This document shows positions 19,905 to 30,673 of a stretch of 64,000 nt of DNA, one piece after another (positions within the stretch are counted from its first letter, which is position 1; each line of letters opens with the position of its first letter). The notes beneath the pieces were generated by a model. That model ran no database searches, was not told the DNA's origin, and worked only from the letters and a program-made list of their open reading frames with translations. The position numbers and the translations under genes are program-made. The stretch is taken from positions 62,001 to 126,000 of the forward strand of contig JAALGY010000013.1 of assembly GCA_032358165.1 (NCBI GenBank). Direction: 5' to 3'. This DNA is from Diplosphaera chodatii (Eukaryota; Chlorophyta; Trebouxiophyceae; Prasiolales; Stichococcaceae).

Positions 19905-22104
19905 ATGCACTTTATGGGTGTCCTGGTAGCATTCGGCGTCCTGATGACGCTCCTTGCGGCCGCATCGACCGCCACGACCGTGAGTGCTGATGTGCTTGCC
20001 GCCTGCGTGCCCGTGCTGCATGTCATGTGTGACTGCGCTTCACCTTCGCGTTGCAGCGCAGGTCTGTCTGACGCTGCAACTTGACAACTGCAGGTGGATG
20101 TGGCTCTAGGCAGCCACAATATTGCACACCAGCTTGCGCACCCAGTCGCCAAGGTAAACGCCGCGCGCAGCGCGTGTAGCTCTCAGCATCCCAATGTGCC
20201 CTCGCATCCATCAGATGCCCGGCCGCAGCTGCCGCTGAGCCCGCCCACCACCTGCTGTTGCCTGCTGTTGCAGGCCCGTCGATTCAGGGCGCTGCTGCGT
20301 GAGGCGCCCACGCGCAGGCCCACGCCCAGGCCCACAGCGGCAACGAAGTCGCTCGCCGGCGCGAAGCCCGCGCCGACGCGAACGCCCACACTCAGGCCCA
20401 CGGCAGCGCCTGGGTCCGCTGCGAAGACGCCGGTGCTGCAGGCGCTGGTCGGCACCACGGCGGCGGTCACGAAAGCCGCGACGCTCACCCCCGTCGGCAG
20501 CAGCGCGCGCGTCGCGGGCACGCTGGTGACGGTCACGACCGCCGCCGCGACCACCACTATCGCTGCCGCCAGCTTCGACCGCTACCGCACGGCGCTGCGC
20601 ATGCGCGGCACCGCCGGCCAGCTGGCGTTCGCGGTGACGACCGCCGGGAGCGACGTCGGCCGCGTCGACACCTTTGCCGTGCAGCTCACAGCCGGCGCCT
20701 CCAGCAGCCGGTTCTCCCGCTGCTCTGCACTGCCTGTCACGGTGAGGCCATGCCCCATGGCGGTGACAGCTGTGCCCATGCACTATGTGTCACCAGGCCA
20801 GTCGCAGTCATTACCCAGTGTCATGACTTGCGTTGCAGTTTTCAGAATCCAGGCTGATCCTCTCAACTTGCAGGTCAGTGCCTATCGTGATTTTACATCC
20901 TGCGCCGCCTACGCCTCATATGTGAAATCACTGGGGGGCACAGCCAAGGAGGCTGCCAACTGTGTCAACAACCTCCGGCGTGTGCTGCTGGTGAGTGTCG
21001 TGGCCGCATCACTGTTGCATACATCCCTGGACATTCACCGGTGACCCAGAGGGCACGCAACCGTTCGAGCTGACCAGCAGGCCTCCTGACGTTCCCATAT
21101 TTGTTCCACAGTTCAAGAAGAAGTACAGTGTGCCAATTGCGGGGACACTGAACATCGCTGAAGCGGCGCTGCACGACTTCACAACCCTGGACCTGGCTGT
21201 GGACAGCGCCTGCAGCATGCACGCGCTGGCGGTCAACTCCATGACCGCCGGCATCATGGCCGGGCAGCCGACCGTCACCCGGCGGCAGATGGCGGACTAG
21301 GGCCTGATGGCAGCTTCAGCTGGCGCTGTGGCCTCCCCGCCGCCGCCGCCCCTGCCGCCACCTAGCCCGCCCCCCAGCCCCCCGCCCAGCCCCCCTCCCA
21401 GGGGCGTCTCGTCCCCGCCACCATTGCCGCCACCGTCCCCGCCACCCAAGCCGCCGCCATCTCCCCCGCCACCTTCCCCTCCGCCCCCGCCGCCGCCCCC
21501 GCCACCCCGGCCGCCGCCATCACCCCCACCAAGGCCGCCGCCAAGCCCGCCACCCCGGCCGCCGCCATCACCCCCACCGAGACCGCCCCCCAGCCCACCA
21601 CCAGCAACCGCAGCACCTACGAAGGCGCCAACTGCAGCCCCAACGGCAGCACCAACAGCATCGCCCACTGCTGCGCCAACAGCAGCCCCAGCCACAGCGC
21701 CGCCAGGGCCCCCTGCGCTGACGCCAGCCCAGCAGACGGCCGCAGGCTACTGCACCTCAAATGGCATTACTCTGTACACCAAGGCGGCGCTCAGCTACCA
21801 GTCGGCCGCAACAATCTGCGCTGCAGTTGGCATGGTGCCGGCCAGGATCAATGACGGGACGGTCGCCAATGCGCTCAACCCGGTGCTCAGCAGCTCCGTG
21901 GTCGCAGCGGCGGCTGCCTGCGGTGTGCCGTCGCGGAGCTACATGTACTACGCAGCCGCCGGGGCCGCGACGTCAGCCACCGACTACTGCCCATTTGCAT
22001 ATGTGACCAAGGCCGGCGCCGCCGGGAGCTACACCGCCACCTACCTGCCCAGCAAGTTCGCGTGCGCAACTGGCGGCTTTGGCGCCCTTGTGGCGTGCAG
22101 CTGA
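19905..22104 (+). CDS. Secreted modular Pro-rich protein, copy A, interrupted by in-frame TAG
   Basis: Exons 19905-19979, 20094-20153, 20274-20741, 20874-20990 and 21112-22104 all join in phase 0. The first encodes a signal peptide (MHFMGVLVAFGVLMTLLAAA). A Thr/Pro-rich stretch (TRTPTLRPTAAP) follows, then a domain including RTALRMRGTAGQLAFAVTT and the two-Cys segment YRDFTSCAAYASYVKSLGG...NCVNNLRRV, then YSVPIAGTLNIAEAALHDF. After a TAG at 21298-21300 the same frame continues without a break into a long (SPPP)-type linker, an (APT)-rich stretch and a C-terminal six-Cys domain (GYCTSNGITLYT... DYCPFAY... KFACATGGFGALVACS). Copy B keeps the same order with no stop. I do not recognise either domain; the linker resembles hydroxyproline-rich wall proteins such as pherophorins. 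Read to the stop the product is 302 aa; read through it is about 570 aa. It could be a decaying copy, a readthrough gene or two separate genes. Confidence 0.6.
21298..21300 (+). other. In-frame TAG between the two halves of copy A
   Basis: The stop follows RRQMAD and is followed in the same frame by GLMAASAGAV and the Pro-rich linker. No intron of reasonable size removes it: the only pair nearby would be under 40 bases. Confidence 0.85.
21340..21603 (+). repeat. Ser-Pro / poly-Pro coding minisatellite
   Basis: A CCX-rich tract encodes repeated SPPP, PPPSPPPRPPP and polyproline blocks in copy A. A unit of about 50 bases (RPPPSPPPRPPPSPP coding) is repeated near 21508-21600. Such tracts in algal wall proteins are normally hydroxylated and arabinosylated. 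Confidence 0.85.
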
Positions 22105-23603
22105 GAGAAGCACAGGGGGCAGCTGCATCAGCTGCCCAGCGCAATGGCCTCAGCAGGCTTCATACCATATCTCTGCAAACTCGGTTCAGTTGTATGTGCT
22201 AGTGAGTGGGGCGGTCAGCAAACCGCTATTGGGATTTTTGGAGCTTGCTGCCTTTCCTTCTGCGCAGCCAAAGTGGTTGGCTGCTGCTCTCTGGGTTCCG
22301 TTTGTCGTTTGGCTCGGGCGATTGTCTGCCATTCAGTTGTGGTTTTAGGCATAGGGACAGCTGTAGGTAGTCAAGACGGCTAGGTAGTTTAAAATGTATG
22401 TACAGATGATGGTGTTGATTCACACCACACCTCAACATTGACGCACGTTCCGTGCTTCAGCATTGATCAGCCAGGAGTGGCTCGTTAAAAGGTGGTTGCC
22501 ATACGACTGTAAATTTCAGGTGTACTGGTCCACTTTTGCATGTACCGCAGCACCGCAGCATCATCCATGTGCTGACTGTGAGCGCTGATGACATGCGGTA
22601 TCACACATGCATCACGCACGCACGGTCACGGTCACCACATGCATGCAGCACTCAGTTGTTGACACCATGCGGACTTTCAGCATGCTCTGGCCTGCTGATT
22701 GTCCGCTATCAGTCATCAGCTGCCCACATGTTATTCGACTGCTAGCGAGTGACACTATCAAGCAAGTGCAGGTTCAACACAGGGATGACGTGGCATGACG
22801 CCGCCGCACCTGCCACCTATGCGCTGACAACGGCATTGTCACGGGCAGATTACAGTTCACCGTCTGTCCATCCGCACACGCCCGACTCCAACAAAATTCA
22901 ATCCACAGTAGCGGTTGACGCCAAATACGCCTCCCAAATCGCCATTCGTTCCTTGCGCTATCAATCGGCAGCCCGTCGGTACTTTCAAAAGGTGCGCCAT
23001 CCGGTACCGTATCCGCGACCAATGCGCCACGCGTAACTGCTATGTTCCTAGTGAGGCATACTGCGGCAGCTGGTGACGTCGGTGCAGCTGGTACTGCCGG
23101 GGCGGGCGTCAGATTGGGGCAGCACTGGACTGCTACCTGACGACGCTGTGAAGTGCCTCTACCTGTTGCGCCCACGTTCAGTAGCGCTCGGGTTTCCGCT
23201 CCACCTTGCGGAATTCATAGGCATGTCGCAGGCATACATGCTCAGGGCCTATACCGGAATACGTCTGTACCTGTAATCGGGGCACCGGGCGCTGCGGCCA
23301 TGCAGTCGCAGCTTGCGAACGCAATTGCACCTTTCTGCTGCGCTGGGTATCAGATCTCAACCATGTCACATCTCTAGACTGCTGCAGATTCTTTGCAGCG
23401 CCGGTGGCCGCTGACTGCGGGGTGCCGAAACGGTAGTACAGGCAAAAATTCCCTGGCGATCACCATCAAACCGAGCGCCACTGGTCTGACCCAGATGCTC
23501 TTGGCATGCAGGTATTCACGAAAGGTTCTGACCTGCGGTCGGCGGAACCGTAGTTGCTGGGCAGCGGACCAACCGGTGGAGGTGATACCGGCTGCTGGTC
23601 GCC
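22105..23603. other. Spacer between the tandem modular-protein genes
   Basis: It holds the 3'UTR of copy A and the promoter of copy B. No gene was found; there are short CATGC-rich runs near 22600-22660 but no clear repeat array. Confidence 0.45.
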
Positions 23604-25463
23604 ATGATGCCGGTTGCGATCATGCTCCTGGCGTCTGCAATTTTCAGCTGCACCCTGCAGCTAGCTCAGGTACAAAATTGATTTCTGCTCTGATTTGCTG
23701 ACTGCATCTGCTGGTCGGCATGCTGTTGCACTTGCGGTTTCTATGTTGCTGAGATGCTGACATCACGGCATTCTCGACACTGGGATCAGCCCGGTGCCAT
23801 CCTTCAGATAGCCATCGCTCTGAAAAGTAGCGCTGGTGTCCTGCGCAGGCTGACCCGGCCGCACTCGCCAACAGCGGCCGGCGCCTGGCGGCAGCAAAGC
23901 CCGCTGTGCTGCTGGGTGGGGCATCGCCCAACTGGCGGGCGGCAGCCGTGTACCGTGCCGGCTCCCGTGTCAAGGTGACCGGAGCCGTGCGCACGACCGC
24001 CGCCGGGTCCGCCACCGCCGCCGCCTCCGCCGCGTACTTCCAGCCCTCCGGCCGCAGCCTGCTGGCGCTCAAGGGCGCCGCCGGGCAGCTGAGGGTGGAT
24101 GTCACGCTGCGCAGCGGCGGCCGCGCCCGCACGGGGCACGTCTCGGCGCTCAGCATGTCGCTCGGGGCATCAGCTCCCGCCCGCGGCCGGCGGCTGTCCG
24201 CCGCCTGCACCAAGCTCCCCGTGCAGGTGCGGAACACTCATTCAACACACCAAGCACAGCCTGCCTTTTGTTTGTGCAAGCAATGCACAGGCACCTGTAC
24301 CGACATGTAGCATGAGGTCTATGCAGGATCTGTGCTCAGCCCAGCGCGACCATATCTGACTGTGGTCCTGCTCACTGCTGCAGGTGACAGCATACCGTGA
24401 CTTCGCATCCTGCGCAGAGTACGCTGCAGCCGTCAGGGCGCTGGGCGGCAGCGTGAAGCAGGCCGCCGGGTGCTCCGGCAACTTCCGCCGCGTCAAGCTG
24501 GTGAGCCGAGCGACTCGCCATACCTTGCTGCTCGCTGGGGATCTGCTGCCAGCTCCGCCCCAATGACACACCTGGATGGTCACGGCCCCCTCCTGCCTGC
24601 CGAGCTGGGCTGTGCTTGAGGTGTTGGCTCCACAGCAACACTGCCCATGATCTCAGCTGGGTTATGACGCTCCCCACACCAATGTGACGCAGGCGACCAC
24701 CACATACAATGTGCCGCTGGGGCGTACGCTGAGCCTGAAGCAGGGCGGCTTCAGCAGCCTGGACTTTGCGGTGCTGAGGCCGGCGTGCGGGCAGCTCGTG
24801 CTGCGGGCGCTGTCGGCGAGTTTCGCCCCGGGGCCGCCGCCAGCCAGCAGGGCACAGCTGGGGGTCCAACAGACCCCAGCACCTCGGCGCGTGACCCCCG
24901 CCGCCAGGGCGTCCATCGCCACCCAGCCGAAGCCGAAGCCCGCCCCCACGCCTGCACCCACCAAGGTGACTGCCAAACCAGCGCCAGCCCCGACGCCTGC
25001 GCCCACCAAGGCGGCCGCCAAGCTGCCCGCCCCTGCGCCGCCGCCGCCGCCGGCCCAGGAGCAGCCGCGAGTTGCCGCCGTCAGCAGCCCGCCGCCGCCC
25101 GCGGAAGCGCTTCCGCCCAGCTACTGCCGCTCCGCCTCGGGGCTGGTCCTGTACACACGCACAGCCGCGCCGGCCACCACATACTCCGCCGGCGGCGCCA
25201 CCTCAGCCGTCGGCATCTGCAGCGCGGTTGGCCGCAAGCCCGCGGCCGCGACCGCCGCCGCGCTGCAGGCGGCCGCCGCCGCCTGCAGGATGCCCTCAGG
25301 GGCGTACGTCTACACTGCGCCAGCGCATGCCGTCACGGAGATGGACTTCTGCCCGTTCGCGCAGCTGTCAAAGTCGGCTGCAGGCGCCTACACCGCCGCC
25401 ATGTTCCCATCCGAGTTTGCCTGCGGCTCGAGTGGCTTCGGCGCCCTGGTGGCGTGCGCCTGA
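23604..25463 (+). CDS. Secreted modular Pro-rich protein, copy B (intact)
   Basis: Four phase-0 exons, 23604-23669, 23849-24226, 24384-24500 and 24657-25463, give 455 aa. A signal peptide (MMPVAIMLLASAIFSC) is followed by a domain with RSLLALKGAAGQLRVDVTL and the segment YRDFASCAEYAAAVRALGG...GCSGNFRRV, then YNVPLGRTLSLKQGGFSSLD. A Lys/Ala/Pro linker (KPKPAPTPAPTKVTAKPAP) leads to a C-terminal six-Cys domain (SYCRSASGLVLYT, GICSAVG, AAACRMPSGAYVYT, DFCPFAQ, EFACGSSGFGALVACA). The order, the Cys positions and two of the internal exon borders match copy A, so the two arose by tandem duplication. Copy B has a Lys-rich instead of a Ser-Pro-rich linker and lacks the N-terminal Thr/Pro stretch. It is probably extracellular; the function is unknown. 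Confidence 0.82.
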
Positions 25464-26032
25464 GGCTGCCGGGTGCCAGCAGTGCAGCTCGCAGCAGCAG
25501 CGGACATCATGATCCCGCAGAAGAAATCGGGCACTTCGTTTAGCTGCTTTATTTGGATTTGTAGCTGTTAGACTTAGGTTGCTTCGGCAGGGGTGCGTTG
25601 ACGTAGCCAGTGCTTCTGGCTGCTGAGCACGCTGGCTCAAGTCGGGGAATACATGAGGGCCCCACACCAATGTGGGGTCCGAGTCATCTCCACTTGTAGC
25701 CCTTTTGGGGTGTGTGTTTGGCACGGTCCTAGTGACTCACGGCACATTGGCTAGGTCCCGCAACATGGCGGCGCACCGCCCTGGCTGTGACCAGAACGGC
25801 TGCTTGCTGAACACAGTCGATCTCTGCTGCAGAGCACCTGCAGTGTGATGATTGCTGCAGAAAGCACCTTGACTTTTGAACTGTGAAGGACAATGCTGTG
25901 TGTAAGAGAAACAGAGGGGCAGTTCAGATGGTTGGCACTACTAGCAACACAAGCATTACTGTCCACAGTATGCGACACCCACTCCCCTCCAGCACAACTA
26001 TCGGTGTGCCCTGCCTGACTGGACCCCTCATG
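25464..26032. other. Convergent intergenic region with a 10-bp hairpin
   Basis: This lies between the stops of copy B and the sugar kinase. An inverted repeat at 25657-25680 would form a 10-bp stem (one G-U pair) with a 4-base CCAA loop, about 195 bases after the copy B stop, in likely 3'UTR. Confidence 0.5.
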
Positions 26033-29000
26033 TCACACTGACACAGCTGCTGCCTCGAGCGACTGTCTGAGCATGTCAATCGCCGCTGCGGCGGGGTTTG
26101 GCTGTAGCAATGGCCACCGCACCGCATCACCCGGTACAGCAGCGGCTCGCCTGCTGCCTGAAACATCGGCCCCATCATCCTCCTGTCTGATCACTCCATT
26201 ACCGTTGGCTGACGGCGCAGCTTCTGTGGGGGACTGCGACGCTCCCTCATCCTCCGTGGCTACATGGAATCCTGAAGATGTAGCATTCGTCCAGCCAGCT
26301 GCCTGCGCTTCCAGCAGGGACAGCACCATCTCCGCCCTCGCGACAGACCTGCCTGCACCTGCAGGATCAGAAGCCACACATCTGAGACCCTGAATAGGTA
26401 TTGCAACCGACCTGGGGCCTGAGAACTTGTATGACATGAAACCATAACAGAACATCTTCGAAGGAAGAAGGGCGAGCGTTGCAGATGAGGAAGGTGCAAT
26501 GGCGGTCAGCTGGGAGTTGAGGCTGCACCTCGGCCTGTGGCTGTAGCGGCGCCCACAGCGTTGGCGAGCGCCAGCGTCGCCTCGGGGCTGTGGCCCCGCG
26601 TGAAGCCCAGGGCGACGGCCGCTGCAAAGCTGTCACCGCAGCCAACAGTGTCCTTCACCGGCACCTGCGGCACAGCAGAAATACCCCTTTGCAGCATACG
26701 GAAGCGCAGCGTAATGTGGGTGTCAGTTGCACCATCGTGCACGAAAGAAGGGTCAGGGGCAGCGACTGGATTGTGGGTGTGAGGCACGCTGTCACACTTG
26801 CAGCATCGTTCTCAGGTACACCGTGTCCATGCATACAACAGCATCATGTTGGAGACCTCAAGATGCGCACCCGCAGGGCGTCGATGTGGATGGGCGCGGC
26901 GGCGCCGCGGGCGCACAGCAGCGCGCCGCCTGGCCCCAGCTTGATGGCGGCCCAGGCTGTGACTGCTGCCGGGCGGCCCAGCACCCAGGCGCCCGCTGCC
27001 ACCGGGTCCGCCTCCCCCGTCACCGCCTCGGCTTCCTCCTGTGCTTGTGAGACGCATGGGTAGAATATATAGGGACGCGTCTACATTTGAGTCATCGAAT
27101 TACGCCAACCAGCAGCACAAGCTGCATCCAGGCTGTGAGCAGCAGGGGCCGGTGTGACAGTGTGGCATAGTCCAACAGAGCATGGCGCAGGCCACCTGTG
27201 TCATGAGCACCACATCGGCCACATCCAGTATCGCGTCCAGCGCCTCACGGCGCTGCCCCTCCAGCAGCGTCCAGCTGCGCGGCCCTGTAGCAACAGAGAC
27301 TGACAGCATCAAGCGACGCAGCTCGGGATCGGCAACGTGTAAGCGCTTGACAGGGTCGCAAGCATTGCAGTTCAGGACTGCTCTGTCATCTTGGCCTTTG
27401 AGGCCGTTGCCACCGCGGTGCCGAGACAGATCCTTGCAGAGGCGAGGAGCACACTGTCAGGTCTGCTGGCGTGCATGTTGTCTCTTGCCCAGGTGGACAC
27501 CTGGGTCGAAGAAGACGGAGCCGCCAGCTGCACGGGTCTGCTGCGCCGCCGCCACCACCAGTGGCCCCGGCAGCTCGTCCAGCACAAAGCCGTTCAGCAT
27601 CAGCGCCCGCGTGTCCCGCAGCACCTGCAAAGGCCCAGGCGTGCCTTCAGTTGCAGTGTGAGCACTGCAGGGTCGTGCAGCAGTCAGTCATGGCTTGCAC
27701 AGCTTAGTAATGGCTTTTAGGTCAACGAGTTCCACAGCTGTTTGAGCATAATGTGAAGCCATCTGCACCACATAGCAACCCCCATGCACGTGAGGCATGC
27801 AAGGAAGCCGAGGAGCTATGATGTGCCAAGAGGCGATGATATGCGCCCGCTGTTGCTGCGCCTCAAGCTCTCTGTGCATAAGGGCCACAAGCGGTGTTGG
27901 ATCCAGGTATGCGCGCCTTGACCGGTGTTCAGGGCAATGTAGCGGACTGCTCACTTCCAGCACGCGGGGCTGCAGGTCCTGGACGCCCGCCAGCAGCGGC
28001 CAGGGGCCGAAGTCGTATGCGCTGGTGAAGGCGTGGCCGCCGGCCGGGCTCACCAGCACGAAGCACAGCAGCGTGGCGAACTCGCGTGTCGCCTCCGGCG
28101 ACAGCGCCTCGACTGTGCGGACCCCCTCCTCCTGGGGAGATGCAGACGTTGGTTTTCAGTCATGCTACATAGCTGTGACGTCACACCGACGGACAGCAGA
28201 GTGGTCCATTGCCAGCGAAGCAACTTGCAGGGATCATACAGCAGCACATATGCAACAAATACGAGACTTGAACTGGTGGCATGCTGCCGACTGCACCCAG
28301 CATCAGTAGGCCAGGCACCTGCATAACGCGGCGGAAGAAGGCGCCATACACATCGTCGCCCAGCTGCCCGACAGACGCCACACGCTGCCCAAGGCGCGCG
28401 GCTGCGATCATGAAGTTGGAGGCGCCGCCTACCTGTTGGCAGCACAGGGGCGTGTTGGGGTGCTGAGCTTCTAGCCCCTGCAACCTTTTATAGTTTCGCT
28501 CATGTGCATGGGACGCAGTATGCAGGTGAACAACACATGAGTGGTTCCAACCCAAAGTTCAGGGGCTCACCTCCCATGCAGGATCCGGTGGCGGCTTCGC
28601 CGTCAGATCTGCCAGCAGCGCAGCCCTGACCTCTGCGCAGACGTGGTGCTTGTGTGCGTCAATACGCAGGGTGCGCAGGGGATGACACTGACGCACATGC
28701 TCCTCTGCTTGACGTAACGACGTGCTGCAGCCGGAAAAGCACAGCACCTGTGTCTGGCGACGGCACCTCGTCGACTGGTACAATGATGTCGAGGCACAGA
28801 TTGCCTAGATGCACAACATCGAAGGTCTTGGCGCTGCCAGCGTGGCTGACACCAGCTGACCCAGGCGCCACGGCGGTGGAGCTGCTGATACATGCTGCGG
28901 CGCTTCCTGCTGAGGGCTGGGCTTGACGGGTAGATGCTACATGCCGCAAATGAGCGAGCTGTGGTGCTGACTGCTGGCTGAGGGCTGGCACTGCAGTCCG

Positions 29001-29174
29001 TAGCACACATCGCTGATGTGTGTTGCAGTGAAGGTGCCGCGGGTGCAATGTTGTGGTGCACCTGCAGATGATCTCCCCCGGCAGTGCTTCTCCCGCCCAG
29101 CGGCTGTCAGGACAGCGCATGTCTCTGCTACGATTGCCCGGCACTCGGGAGCAACAGCAGTGTGCTGCACACAA
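26033..29174 (-). CDS. pfkB-family sugar kinase, resembles plant pseudouridine kinase
   Basis: Nine exons: 28748-29174, 28571-28632, 28319-28432, 27955-28131, 27501-27624, 27196-27284, 26871-27038, 26529-26664 and 26033-26358. The phases sum exactly to 540 aa. Key motifs are HLGNLCLDIIVPVDEVPSP near the start, the sugar-binding GGASNFMIAAARLGQRVASV with GDDVYG, FFDPGPRSWTLLEG, LMTQEEAEAVTG and the ATP/anion-hole signature DTVGCGDSFAAAVALGF with the catalytic Asp. The pattern, including the AW/YWE-GG(A/N)xN motif and DPGPR, recalls Arabidopsis At1g49350, which I recall as the pseudouridine kinase PUKI; the substrate is an inference. The first 100 residues are a Cys/Arg-rich leader that may target an organelle; the ATG at 29120 is an alternative start. 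The C-terminus runs about 90 residues beyond the kinase fold. Confidence 0.9.
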
Positions 29175-30673
29175 TTTGCAACCTACACCTTCCTCTGATC
29201 AATCGACGGAGCGTGCAGGGTGTTGCGAAGCCAGGTTGCGCAATGTCATTTGAACCGCTCGCAAGTCAAGCTGCATGTTGATGACTGGCCACAGACAGAT
29301 GAGCCAAGCACCGTCTTGCAGCTAGTCTAGACGATCATGATGGAACAAGCTGCATTGAACATGTTTCACAAGCGCTGGGCGCATCCGACATGCCATCTTG
29401 ACAATGACTACAGTCGACAGGGAAGGGACGGCAAGGTGACTTGCCGACCGAATATTGTACGTGCACTGTCTCACGATCGTACAGTCGCTGAATGCCACTA
29501 TCAGCAGACAACTGTGCCACAAACGCGGTAGCTCGCGTGGGGCAGCAGGTGGCACTGCCAAATCGGCCCTGCGCGTAGGTTCATCAGCTGTCTCAAGGGT
29601 GTATGATAATGACTCATCGTTTCTGTTCATACACCCCCTGCTTTACCCAAACGCGCTCTGGGTGCATTGCCAGTGCGCCGGACTCACGCAGCAAGCATTG
29701 TTCAGGGGCGGCTGCTCCTGCCACGTAAGCTGGTGGTGCTGAGAGCCAGGTGAGGCGGCCGCAGTGTGTCGCAAACTTTTAGGGGTTGTGGTCCAGCCTG
29801 TGAGGGCACCAACCAGTTGGCGCCGCCCTCAAGGCGGCTGTGCATACGCAACTGTGTTGCCGTGCCTACGGGCGGGTGTGCGGCACGGTGCGCGATGCAG
29901 CGCGCGTTCGTAAGCCTTCCTGGAGGAGGTTTCAGTATACAGATATCAGCCGGCAGGGTTGCCATTATGCCTGCGGCGATTGCAAGCTGCATTGTATAGG
30001 ATGGCATGCGTGAGCCTGAAGTACTGCCAATGCGGCTCCAGCGGCACCCGAGTGCCCAGAGGCGGCATTGCCTTGCCTGAAGGTTACCCACACGGGCGTG
30101 GTGCGCTTGCACGGGATGGCCAATGGCATCACACAGCCGGCCGCCGTCCCATGAATGCAGTGATGCGCACTCGGTTGATGCATGTCAACGCTAGGTCTAG
30201 CCCGTGCTGCGCCGATCAGCTGTTTGCCTGAATAGGGTTGTTGCCATCACTGCCTGCATGCCGCCGATCTCAGAATGTGTACAGTGCGTGGTGCTTCCTG
30301 AGCACTCCTCGGCTCACTGGCAGTGCTCATCAACACCTAGCCTGCTTCCGCGGCCGCCGCACCGCGTAGGGTCCACAGCCCTCAAAACGTGCCGCAGCCT
30401 TTGTCCTAAGCTGCAGCCTGCGCCCTGTGGAAAGGGCAATAGTGTGACAAACAGGGACATAGCTAAACGTGACCGTTCCCATCTGCGCGGTCACATCGAT
30501 CCTTGCTGGAAGCTTGCCTCAGCATTGGCACCCTGATTGTTGTCCTTTCCATGTTGTCCAGGTCTCAGCAAGGCCCTCAAGGTGACGGCCACTCGCCACA
30601 GCTGACCTGCTGATCGTGCAAGGGGTGCTTGGTCCCCCGGTAGCAGGCGGGCACTCGTCCAGAGGGAGTTGCC
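29175..30673. promoter_or_regulatory. Divergent promoter region, sugar kinase / H+-ATPase
   Basis: 1.5 kb separate the two start codons. No coding frame is supported, and no convincing TATA box was located. Confidence 0.4.

Noticed and set aside
20211..20783. Minus-strand frame opposite copy A.
   Set aside because: It is a shadow of a GC-rich exon; the plus strand has phase-consistent exons and homology to copy B.
21297..21695. Minus-strand Gly-rich frame (GGGLGGG repeats) that looks like a glycine-rich wall protein.
   Set aside because: It is the reverse complement of the SPPP linker; it has no signal peptide and no flanking coding context.
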